In this document: positions 54,808-61,997 of the stretch, piece after piece
Layout of the letters: the number at the start of each line of letters is the position of its first letter
Numbering within the stretch: the stretch's first letter is position 1
Assembly (NCBI RefSeq): GCF_902705855.1
Contig: NZ_CACSIJ010000012.1
Coordinates: 476,829-539,203 of the forward strand
Reading direction: 5' to 3'
DNA from: Zhongshania aliphaticivorans
GTDB lineage: Bacteria; Pseudomonadota; Gammaproteobacteria; Pseudomonadales; Spongiibacteraceae
Length of the DNA stretch: 62,375 bases
Made by a program: the position numbers and the translations under genes
The notes under the pieces: generated by a model
What the model was told of the DNA's origin: nothing
The model's database searches: none
Seen by the model: the letters and a program-made list of their open reading frames with translations, nothing else

Positions 54808-56100
54808 ATGCCTGAACCAGTAGACCTAGGCTACGCCTTCACCCTTGCCCCCGCTAAAGCCGTGGAGTACTTCCGTATGAAAGGCCATAAAATCTCGTGG
54901 AACTGGTACGACACCTTCCAAGAGGCTAACGCTAAAGCCTTCACCGTGGCCAAAGTGGCACGCTTAGATGTGCTGAAGGATATTCGCGGCGCGGTCGATG
55001 GCGCTATTGCCAATGGCACTACCTTTGCCGATTTCAAAAAAGACCTTGAACCTACCCTGCGCAATAAGGGTTGGTGGGGTAAGCAGGTTGTTGTCGATTC
55101 AAAAGGCGTGGCCGAGCAAGTTCAGCTTGGCAGCGTGCGCCGTTTAAAAACCATTTACGGCACTAACCTGCAAACCGCGTACATGGCAGGCCGCTGGCAA
55201 GGCATGGCAGAGAATGCGAGCGAGCGGCCGTACTGGCAGTACATAGCGATTGACGATACCGCCACCCGTGACAAACACCGCGCCATGAACAAGCGCGTGT
55301 TCCGCTGGGACGATCCGATCTGGCAAAGTATGTACCCGCCCAATGACTGGGGTTGCCGTTGCCGCGTGCGAGCACTTACTGAAAAGCAGGTTAAGCAAAA
55401 AGGCCTGACGGTTGAAACCTCTGACGGCAAACTGAGTGAGTCAAGGGAGCTAGTCAGCAAGCGCACCGGCGAAACGCAGCCCGTGACGGGTTACGACCTT
55501 GGTGGCGGCAACACGTTTAAGCCAGGTGCGGGCTGGAGTTATAACCCAGGCGCGGCGCATTGGCAGCCAGACTTAGATAACTACCCTTACGCAACCGCTA
55601 AACAATATATTGAAGGTGCGGTAAGCGGCCCGCCGTTCAAAGACTTTTATCGCCGTATTGAAGGGGTTGTGAACCGTGTGGCTACCGAGTTCCCAAGCCT
55701 AAAACAAGCCGAAATACTAAAAAACACACGCCCATATTTATCTAAAGAGTGGCTGCCGGTGGCGTCTGTTGATCCTGCCTTGCAAGCCGACATCGGCATA
55801 GCCACTAACCAAGTACTGTTAAGCGAAGACACCTTGGCCAAGCAGTTAATAAACCGTGCGGGCCAGCCGGTGAGCTTAAACAGCTACCAGCAAATTCAAA
55901 GCGCCATAAACAACGCGACAGACGTGGTGCGTAATGGTCAAAATTTGATTTTTTATCATTTGGCTGAAGAGCAGCGTTATCGATTGGTGCTTAAGGCTAC
56001 TGAAAATAATGAGCTGTTTTTGGTTAGCTATCATCCAGTGCGGGAAGGTACGCGGGATAAAGATTTAAAAACCGGAGAGGTGCTGCGTGCTGAAAAATAG
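54808..56100 (+). CDS. Head morphogenesis protein (Mu gpF/SPP1 gp7 type) with nuclease-like tail
   Basis: 430 residues. The minor-head domain spans about 20-200, with TIYGTNLQTAYMAGRWQGM and YWQYIAIDDTATRDKHRAMNKRVF ... PPNDWGCRCRVRALTEKQ, where the Cys pair and His are typical. The C-terminal 130 residues (SKEWLPVASVDP ... LIFYHLAEEQRYRLVLKAT ... SYHPVREG) resemble the barnase/EndoU/colicin E5-like nuclease domain often fused in Mu gp30 proteins; catalytic residues not verified. Confidence 0.9.
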   Translation: MPEPVDLGYAFTLAPAKAVEYFRMKGHKISWNWYDTFQEANAKAFTVAKVARLDVLKDIRGAVDGAIANGTTFADFKKDLEPTLRNKGWWGKQVVVDSKGVAEQVQLGSVRRLKTIYGTNLQTAYMAGRWQGMAENASERPYWQYIAIDDTATRDKHRAMNKRVFRWDDPIWQSMYPPNDWGCRCRVRALTEKQVKQKGLTVETSDGKLSESRELVSKRTGETQPVTGYDLGGGNTFKPGAGWSYNPGAAHWQPDLDNYPYATAKQYIEGAVSGPPFKDFYRRIEGVVNRVATEFPSLKQAEILKNTRPYLSKEWLPVASVDPALQADIGIATNQVLLSEDTLAKQLINRAGQPVSLNSYQQIQSAINNATDVVRNGQNLIFYHLAEEQRYRLVLKATENNELFLVSYHPVREGTRDKDLKTGEVLRAEK

Positions 56101-56254
56101 TGGGCTGCGCCTGATAGCCCGATGGGGTCTGTGCGCTAGGCTCGCATCACTAGCGTGGTTACACCGCCCTGCCAGGCACAGGGCACACCCGAAGGTGCGG
56201 CATTCGCAGCGAGATTATTTGCCACAGATCCTTATTGGGGAGTATAAGCCATGA
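56087..56254 (+). CDS. 55-residue Arg-rich ORF bridging gpF and gpG
   Basis: GTG 56087 lies inside the end of gpF, the frame runs 55 codons (VLKNSGLRLIARWGLCARLA...) and its TGA overlaps the gpG ATG (ATGA). It contains many Arg/His and no acidic cluster. The same DNA can fold into four consecutive short hairpins, so it may instead be, or also be, a structured RNA controlling gpG. Confidence 0.4.
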   Translation: MLKNSGLRLIARWGLCARLASLAWLHRPARHRAHPKVRHSQRDYLPQILIGEYKP

Positions 56255-56712
56255 GCACTGAAATCGCCATTAGCATTGTTGGGGATGATGTCGAAGCGGC
56301 ATTGCGCCACTTGCTTGGTCAGATGGACGACATGACGCCCGCCATGCGAGCGATATCGGCAACGCTGGCCGACAGTATTGAAGAAAGCTTTGACCAAGAG
56401 GCTGACCCAGAGACCGGCGAAGTGTGGCAGCCGTTGTCTGCCGTGACGACTGCCCTGCGGATTAAGGCAGGAACGTGGCCGGGCAAGATGTTACAGATTA
56501 GCCAGGGCGGATTAGCCGCGAGCTTTGCGCCCAGTTGGTCTAACCGGCATGCGGTGGCATCAAGTAATAAGCCCTATGCCGCTATTCACCACTTTGGTGG
56601 TATGGCGGGTAAAAACCGCAAGGTAAAGATTCCGGCGCGACCATATGCCGGACTCACGGCCGATCACCGCGACAAGGTTGTGGATATCATCAAACGCCAC
56701 CTATCGCTCTGA
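56251..56712 (+). CDS. Phage virion morphogenesis protein (Mu gpG type)
   Basis: 153 residues. EIAISIVGDDVEAALRHLLGQMDD, AISATLADSIEESFDQEADPETGEVWQPLS, LQISQGGLAAS and IHHFGGMAGKNRKVKIPARPYAGL are the Mu gpG family signature (tail/head completion). Last gene before a 311-base gap. Confidence 0.92.
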   Translation: MSTEIAISIVGDDVEAALRHLLGQMDDMTPAMRAISATLADSIEESFDQEADPETGEVWQPLSAVTTALRIKAGTWPGKMLQISQGGLAASFAPSWSNRHAVASSNKPYAAIHHFGGMAGKNRKVKIPARPYAGLTADHRDKVVDIIKRHLSL

Positions 56713-57023
56713 GAGCAACGATAGCAGAAACGATCTAGCCAAAATGGCCAAAATGGGCCGCGAATGGCAAACCACACCCCAGACCAGAACCCAGACCCTG
56801 TTTAAAAGGTGTTTAAATTTGCTTGTATTGAATTTTGTGGGTTGGCTGGCGGCAACGGTAGCGCATCGCTGGCTAATTTGGCACACAAGGCGATTGTGGC
56901 CGCAAGTTTGAAATTGCCAGTTTGACGCCGTTGGGCTACTCTGTGTTCGCCTTCAGCCACACCCTCCCCTCTGCTGAAGCGCTTCACCTTATTCGACCCC
57001 GATGACTCCGCAACAATGGGGTC
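56713..57023 (+). other. 311-base gap before the head protease
   Basis: Holds a tandem 9-base repeat CCAAAATGG (56739-56747, 56748-56756), a CCCAGACC pair (56778-56785, 56790-56797) and, at 56973-56989, late site B. A frame open across 56741-56908 could encode a 55-residue peptide with one hydrophobic stretch (MAKMGREWQTTPQ...), but it has no ribosome site and I do not call it. No terminator was found. Confidence 0.5.
56973..57017 (+). promoter_or_regulatory. Candidate late promoter/activator site B (head block)
   Basis: Exact second copy of the 17-mer GCTGAAGCGCTTCACCT with palindrome TGAAGCGCTTCA at 56975-56986. At the same distance as in site A stands AACAAT (57012-57017), 4 of 6 matches to a minus-10. 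That geometry would place the start at about 57024, on the protease ATG itself. Confidence 0.48.
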
Positions 57024-58088
57024 ATGAAAAAACACCGCCTCGCCATTGCCGTTTGCTCCACCGCCCTCCAGCTTTCGTTGGCGGTTTGCGCATCTACGGT
57101 CGAAATTAACGCCGGATCTGAAATCCAGCTTTTCCCTGCTGGGGAATTCCGTGCGCGTGACGGCCGCCCAGAAGGGATTGGCGCATGGCGCATAGATGCA
57201 AGCGTGGCACAGCAACTTATAGCGTTGGCTGATGCCCGCAATACGCCCTTCGTGATTGATTACAACCACCAGACTCTACACGCCGATAAAAGCGGTACGC
57301 CTGCACCCGCTGCGGGTTGGTTCACTGCGCTTGAATGGCGTGAAGGCGATGGCCTGTATGCCACTGATGTTAAGTGGACACCGAAAGCCGCCGAGTACGT
57401 TAAGAACAAAGAATACCGTTTTATTTCGCCGGTCTTTTATCACGACGCCAACGGCGATGTTTCTCAGCTGCTTATGGCGGCGATCACCAACTTCCCCGCG
57501 CTGGATGGCATGGACGAGATCCTTGCCGCTGCCAGCACGATTTTTACTCCCCAACAAAACGTTACCGGAGACGATACCGTCATGAACGAACTATTAAAGA
57601 AGCTGCTTGCAAAGCTTGGCTTAGCTGAAGACGCAACCGAAGAAGATGCAATGGGCGCTGTTAGCAACCTAATGAGTATGGCTGACAAGGCCACGGGTGC
57701 GGAGGCAAAAGTGGCCGCATTGACCACGCAGCTTGAGTCTGCCGGTAAACCAGACCCTGCTAAATACGTGTCGGTGTCGGTCGTTGAAGAGCTGAAAGGC
57801 CAAGTGGCTGCGCTGACCACTTCTATTAATACCGACAAGGTAACGGAAATGGTGGCTGCGGGTATTGCAGATAAGAAGCTGCTGCCCGCACAAAAAGAAT
57901 GGGCGACAGATTTGGGTAATCACAATTTGGCAAGTCTGAGCACCTATCTAGAAAACGCCCAGCCGATTGCGGCGCTGTCTGGTACGCAAACCAACGGCGA
58001 AGACCGTGGCGATAAAAAAGACGCGCCATCAGATGAGTTGGCTGCTTGCTGTGCCCAGCTTGGACTAGACCCCGCGACCGTTATTTAA
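57024..58088 (+). CDS. Head maturation protease with C-terminal scaffold (Mu gpI/gpZ type)
   Basis: 354 residues. N-terminal protease half: EIQLFPAGEFRARDGRPEGIGAWRID, catalytic His in FVIDYNHQTLHA, AGWFTALEWREGDGLYA, YRFISPVFYHD, ITNFPALDGM. The C-terminal half (from about 187) is a helical, acidic scaffold. Cleaves scaffold during capsid maturation. A separate scaffold product likely starts at the internal ATG 57582. Confidence 0.92.
   Translation: MKKHRLAIAVCSTALQLSLAVCASTVEINAGSEIQLFPAGEFRARDGRPEGIGAWRIDASVAQQLIALADARNTPFVIDYNHQTLHADKSGTPAPAAGWFTALEWREGDGLYATDVKWTPKAAEYVKNKEYRFISPVFYHDANGDVSQLLMAAITNFPALDGMDEILAAASTIFTPQQNVTGDDTVMNELLKKLLAKLGLAEDATEEDAMGAVSNLMSMADKATGAEAKVAALTTQLESAGKPDPAKYVSVSVVEELKGQVAALTTSINTDKVTEMVAAGIADKKLLPAQKEWATDLGNHNLASLSTYLENAQPIAALSGTQTNGEDRGDKKDAPSDELAACCAQLGLDPATVI
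57582..58088 (+). CDS. Nested scaffold protein from internal start (Mu gpZ type)
   Basis: 168 residues from ATG 57582 (MNELLKKLLAKLGLAEDATEED), in frame within the protease gene, with CCGGAG about 12 bases upstream. In Mu, gpZ is made in just this way from within gene I. It holds long helices and a Cys pair near the end (AACCAQLGLDP). Confidence 0.6.
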   Translation: MNELLKKLLAKLGLAEDATEEDAMGAVSNLMSMADKATGAEAKVAALTTQLESAGKPDPAKYVSVSVVEELKGQVAALTTSINTDKVTEMVAAGIADKKLLPAQKEWATDLGNHNLASLSTYLENAQPIAALSGTQTNGEDRGDKKDAPSDELAACCAQLGLDPATVI

Positions 58089-58129
58089 ACGCGCCGTAAT
58101 TACCCATTAAATTTTAGAGGATATTGATC

Positions 58130-58531
58130 ATGGCTTTATCTGCTGATCGCAACACGCCCACAAAGCTGGGCACCTTGTTGGCTTTCCCTGTTGCCGCAAG
58201 TACCACGATTTATGCGGGCGCACTGGTCGCGGCGAATGCAAGCGGCTTTGTAGTGCCAGGCGCTGCAGCAACGACCTTGACCTACCTTGGCCGCGCTGAG
58301 GAATACGTGGACAACAGCGCCGGTGCCAATGGTGATGTAACGGTATTAGTGCGCCGTGGCCAGCCGTTTAAGTTTGCTAACAGTGGCACCGATCCGGTTG
58401 TGCAAGCAAGCCTAGGCAAGCCGTGCTACATCGAAGACGACGAGACCGTAGCCAAAACGGATGACGAGTCGTCGCTTTCTGTCGCAGGCATTGTTGTTGG
58501 CTTAGACGCGGATGGCGTCTGGGTCGAGTAA
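58130..58531 (+). CDS. Head decoration-like protein (DUF2190-like)
   Basis: 133 residues from ATG 58130 with AGAGGAT upstream. AGALVAANASGFVVPGAAATTLTYLGRAEEYVDNSAGANGDVTVLVRRGQPF (in part) and GKPCYIEDDETVAKTDDESSLSVAGIVVGLDADGVWVE are typical of small beta-rich capsid decoration proteins encoded just before the gpT-type major head gene. Confidence 0.82.
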   Translation: MALSADRNTPTKLGTLLAFPVAASTTIYAGALVAANASGFVVPGAAATTLTYLGRAEEYVDNSAGANGDVTVLVRRGQPFKFANSGTDPVVQASLGKPCYIEDDETVAKTDDESSLSVAGIVVGLDADGVWVE

Positions 58532-58567
58532 GCCTAAACACATTTTATAGCCTGGAGATTACCACTC

Positions 58568-59473
58568 ATGATTATTAATAAAGCGACATTGGATGCGGTG
58601 TTCAAAAGCCTGAATACACTCTTCCACAATGCGTTTACTAAAGTAGAACCGCAGTGGCAAAAGATTGCCATGCTGGTTCCGTCTACCACTAAGACCAACG
58701 ACTATAAGTGGTTGGGTAAGATTCCCAAGATGCGCAAGTGGATTGGGGAGAAGCAAGTTGACTCGCTATCTGCGCACGGCTACAGCATCACCAACGATGA
58801 CTTTGAAGTCACTGTTGAAGTAGACCGCAACGACATCGACGACGACCAGCTTGGCATTTACAAGCCGCAAGCCGAAATGGCTGGCGAGTCTGCCGCGCAA
58901 TTGCCCGATGAGATTGTGGCAGACCTAGTAAACGGTGCCTTCACCCTTACGTGCTTTGATGGTCAGTACTTTTGCGATACGGATCACCCAGTGGGCGAAG
59001 GTGTTGTGTCTAACAAAATCACCACGGCATTCAGTATCGCGACCTTGGCGGCTGCAAAGGCAAGTTACGGCGCAGCTCGAACTGCAATGCGCGGCTTTAA
59101 AGATGAGCATGGTCGCCCGCTAGGCATTCGCCCAAACGTATTAGTGGTTGGCCCTGCCTTAGAAGATGAAGCCCGCACACTGATGACGGCCGACCGCTTA
59201 GAAGACGGCAAGGTGAATATCTATAAAGGCACAGCTGAGGTTGTTGTGCTTGATCGGCTCGACTCAGCCACCGCGTGGTTTCTTCTTGATACCACCAAGC
59301 CTGTTAAACCCTTCATTTACCAGCAGCGCAAAGCGCCAGTATTTGTTAAGCAGACTGACCCTGAGTCTGACGACGTGTTCTCTCGCAAAACTTTCAAGTT
59401 TGGTGCAGAGGCGCGTGCGGCAGGTGGCTACGGATTCTGGCAGCTCTGCATGGGCAGCACCGGCGCCGGTTAA
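58568..59473 (+). CDS. Major head protein (Mu gpT type)
   Basis: 301 residues. FKSLNTLFHNAFTKVEPQWQKIAMLVPSTTKTNDYKWLGKIPKMRKWIGEKQVDSLS (signature, in part), VEVDRNDIDDDQLGIYKP, GQYFCDTDHPVG, and RPNVLVVGPALEDEA define the gpT family (HK97-like fold). Main capsid subunit. Followed by an intrinsic terminator. Confidence 0.94.
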   Translation: MIINKATLDAVFKSLNTLFHNAFTKVEPQWQKIAMLVPSTTKTNDYKWLGKIPKMRKWIGEKQVDSLSAHGYSITNDDFEVTVEVDRNDIDDDQLGIYKPQAEMAGESAAQLPDEIVADLVNGAFTLTCFDGQYFCDTDHPVGEGVVSNKITTAFSIATLAAAKASYGAARTAMRGFKDEHGRPLGIRPNVLVVGPALEDEARTLMTADRLEDGKVNIYKGTAEVVVLDRLDSATAWFLLDTTKPVKPFIYQQRKAPVFVKQTDPESDDVFSRKTFKFGAEARAAGGYGFWQLCMGSTGAG

Positions 59474-59492
59474 TAACAACCTGGGAAGCTTG

Positions 59493-59517
59493 GCCGGGGA
59501 TTTCTCCGGCTCTTTTT
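59493..59517 (+). terminator. Intrinsic terminator after the major head gene
   Basis: GCCGG (59493-59497) pairs with CCGGC (59506-59510), extendable by neighbouring G/T and A/T pairs, followed by TCTTTTT. Starts 20 bases past the stop. A known RNA motif class (Mu-gpT-DE) occurs downstream of gpT genes; whether this hairpin belongs to it is untested. Confidence 0.75.
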
Positions 59518-59545
59518 AAACCATTAATGAATCTAGGAATTTGAC

Positions 59546-59902
59546 ATGGTAGCTAAAAAGAAGCCCACCACGACAGCGGCATCAATATCAGCACCTGCAG
59601 CGGCTAAAGCAGCTGAAGAAGCTAAGTCCGTAGCTGTGGTTGGTGCGGCAAACATCGAGATTAATTCTTCGCTAGAAACAAAACCGGATAACGGTGAGCC
59701 AGGCGAACAAGTGGAAGTTATTTTTGTGCGCTCACGCCCTAAGCACTTCTACCGAGCCGGCTTTAAGTTCACTGAAAAAGGTCATGGCATTGTCATCGAT
59801 ACCTTAAGTGAAAGTCAGCTTTTAGCGATTATGACTGAGCCACAGTTACTTTGTGAGCGCGGCTTTATCGATGCGCAAGTAGTTGCTGGAGACGCTGAGT
59901 AA
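59546..59902 (+). CDS. HI1506-like Mu prophage protein (gp35 position)
   Basis: 118 residues. An Ala/Lys-rich disordered N-terminus (about 1-50) precedes VEVIFVRSRPKHFYRAGFKFTEKGHGIVIDTLSESQLLAIMTEPQL, the HI1506 core. Small structural or assembly protein between head and head-completion genes; precise role unknown. Confidence 0.85.
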   Translation: MVAKKKPTTTAASISAPAAAKAAEEAKSVAVVGAANIEINSSLETKPDNGEPGEQVEVIFVRSRPKHFYRAGFKFTEKGHGIVIDTLSESQLLAIMTEPQLLCERGFIDAQVVAGDAE

Positions 59903-60324
59903 TGTATTGCGCCCAGGCAGATTTGGAACGCCGCTACAGTGTGAATGAGCTGATACAGCTAACTGATCGCACGGGCGCGAACGCAGTTGATGCCAGCATT
60001 GTTGCCGAAGCCATTGCAGATGCTGATGCATTGATCGACAGCTACTTAGAAAAGCGCTACCGCGATCGCATGCCCTTTGCTCCGGTGCCTACAGTACTTG
60101 AGCGTGTCGCTTGTGTGATTGCTCGCTACAACCTGTACACCAACAACAAGCCCGACGAAGTGCAAAAGCCCTACGACGAAGTGCTTAAATTTTTAGAACA
60201 CGTCGCGATGGGCAAAGTAAGTCTGGGTGCAGACAGCGAACAACCGCCGGCTACGGGTGGCTTACCACAGATGACGTCTGACGGCCGCACTTTTGGTCGG
60301 GCTAACAGCAAGGACTTTATCTGA
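59902..60324 (+). CDS. DUF1320 head-completion protein (Mu gp36 type)
   Basis: 140 residues. YCAQADLERRYSVNELIQLTDR, IADADALIDSYLEKRYRDRMPF and RVACVIARYNLYTNNKPDEVQKPYDEVLKFLEHVAMGKVSLG are the DUF1320 signature. Single-base overlaps with both neighbours. Confidence 0.92.
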   Translation: MYCAQADLERRYSVNELIQLTDRTGANAVDASIVAEAIADADALIDSYLEKRYRDRMPFAPVPTVLERVACVIARYNLYTNNKPDEVQKPYDEVLKFLEHVAMGKVSLGADSEQPPATGGLPQMTSDGRTFGRANSKDFI

Positions 60325-60770
60325 TGCTGAGTAGCGATGTGGAAGCGCGGCTGCGCAGCGAAGTGTCGGAATTAAAAGCGGTATACGGCGCGGCTGGGTT
60401 TGCAAATTTACGCCAAGGCAATGAGCTAAGAACGCCACCGCAAACGCCTGCAGCTTATGTCATTACCTTGCGCGAAGTGCCGCAAAAAGATCTTTATGAC
60501 GTGGGCAACGGTGTGCTCCAGAACGTGGTTTATCACATTGCAGTAATTACCGTTGTTCGTGTTGCCAATAACAATCTTGGTGATGAGACCAACACGCAAA
60601 TGGATTTGGTGCGCGAAGAGATTAAAGCCGCACTGTATGGCTGGACGCCAGCCGGATTTGAGCAGCAGTTTAAGCGCGGCCCGTCAGCGCTGTTTGATTT
60701 TGCGGGCGGTGCCCACTGGCACCAAGACGAATTCATTATTGACCGTTACGAGGAACCTACCAGTGACTAA
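60324..60770 (+). CDS. Gp37-like tail-terminator/completion protein
   Basis: 148 residues. LRSEVSELKAVYGAAGFANLRQ, PAAYVITLREVPQKDLYDVGNGVLQNVVYHIAVITVVRVANN and EIKAALYGWTPAGFEQQFKRGPSALFDFAGGAHWHQDEFIIDRYEE (in part) match the Gp37 family of Mu-like phages. Likely head-tail connection. Confidence 0.86.
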   Translation: MLSSDVEARLRSEVSELKAVYGAAGFANLRQGNELRTPPQTPAAYVITLREVPQKDLYDVGNGVLQNVVYHIAVITVVRVANNNLGDETNTQMDLVREEIKAALYGWTPAGFEQQFKRGPSALFDFAGGAHWHQDEFIIDRYEEPTSD

Positions 60771-60969
60771 ACAAACAGAAAAATCACCTTCACCCGCCAA
60801 GGTTGAAACCGTAGCGGCACCCAAAAAGAAATTGCGTCCTTCGCCTGAGCAGCTGCAGCAAATTACCCAGGGCGGACGTTACGCATTTAATCCCGAGACG
60901 GGCGCGATGAGCCCTCTACGTCAGCACACCAAAGCCGCCGAGCCCGGTGCAAAAACAGGAGCTAAATAA
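60763..60969 (+). CDS. Small basic phage protein (Mu gp38 position)
   Basis: 68 residues from GTG 60763, 8 bases inside the previous gene, with GAGGAA 7 bases upstream. Lys/Pro-rich with LRPSPEQLQQITQGGRYAFNPETGAMSP. Size and position match Mu gp38. Role unknown. The longer open frame upstream is a shadow of the gp37-like gene. Confidence 0.7.
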   Translation: MTKQTEKSPSPAKVETVAAPKKKLRPSPEQLQQITQGGRYAFNPETGAMSPLRQHTKAAEPGAKTGAK

Positions 60970-60971
60970 TC

Positions 60972-61919
60972 ATGCCTATTTTATTGCGTGAACAAGAACA
61001 GGTCATTGCCTTAAAAGTAGAAAGTACTTACGGCACTGAAGCTGCACCGGCTGGCGCACAAGCTTTGCTAGTGCACGATATTACGGTGCGATCGCTTGAG
61101 GGTGATGTTGCCGAGCTAAACAATATGGTTGGTTTTTTAGGCCACCAAGGCAGTGCCCGCATCAACACGTATTGCAGTGTGGAATTCGGTATTTATCTAG
61201 CTGGCTCTGGCGAAGCCGGTGTCGCGCCTAATTACAACGCAGTATACGAAATTAGTTCGCATGCTGGTGTGGTGACTGCAGACACCTCAGTCGACTACAC
61301 GATAGCTACTAGCGACCAAGACAGCGGTACGATTCATTACTTTGTTGGTGTACACAAGCATACGTTGCTGGGTGTGCGCGGCAAGATCACCAAAGCATTT
61401 AGCACCACCGGCCTGCCCGTGCTTAAGTTTAGTGGATTCGGTTTGTACGTGCCTCCGGCCAAAGTGCCTGGTGGGCTGACGGGTGTAGATTTTACTGGCG
61501 CACTAAAACCTCTCCCTTGGGTGAAGTCGACAGTGTCAGATTTTACTTTGCACGGCGTAAGCCTTAACGGTGCGAGCTTTGATTTTGATCAAGGCATGCC
61601 CGCTGAGTATTTGGCGCTGACGGGTCAAGAAGAGATTGTGCAGTCTTCTCGCAAGGGCACTATGAGCGTTAAGTTCCGCGAAGATGATGTGAGCGTTGAC
61701 AACTGGTGGGAGATTGCCCGCGCCAACACCGTCGACGCGTTCAGTATGCAGCATGGTGTTGATGTGACCCACGAAGGTCGTATTTTTCAGTTTGCTGCGC
61801 CCGCCGTTGAAGTTGCGAATGTTGATCGCAGCTTTGAAAAAGGCATCGCTATGTTAACGCTGAGCTGCAATATCTTGGCTACCGCAAAAGGTAACGATTA
61901 CACGTTTGCTTGGTTGTAA
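60972..61919 (+). CDS. Phage tail tube-like protein
   Basis: 315 residues. MPILLREQEQVIALKVESTYGTEAAPAGAQ opening, repeated beta-strand pattern, and VDRSFEKGIAMLTLSCNILAT end resemble tail-tube proteins of siphovirus-shaped transposable phages (B3 group). Mu would have a roughly 495-residue sheath protein here, so a non-contractile tail is inferred. Confidence 0.75.
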   Translation: MPILLREQEQVIALKVESTYGTEAAPAGAQALLVHDITVRSLEGDVAELNNMVGFLGHQGSARINTYCSVEFGIYLAGSGEAGVAPNYNAVYEISSHAGVVTADTSVDYTIATSDQDSGTIHYFVGVHKHTLLGVRGKITKAFSTTGLPVLKFSGFGLYVPPAKVPGGLTGVDFTGALKPLPWVKSTVSDFTLHGVSLNGASFDFDQGMPAEYLALTGQEEIVQSSRKGTMSVKFREDDVSVDNWWEIARANTVDAFSMQHGVDVTHEGRIFQFAAPAVEVANVDRSFEKGIAMLTLSCNILATAKGNDYTFAWL

Positions 61920-61997
61920 GCAGGTTTGATCAATATTTAAACCACGATTGCAGGTGTTTTACGACGCCTGTAATTGCACTTAAAAACAGGAAATATC

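Noticed and set aside
56645-56911. Plus-strand ORF extending from gpG into the gap
   Set aside because: Starts inside gpG in another frame and its internal ATG lacks a ribosome site; mentioned only in the gap entry.
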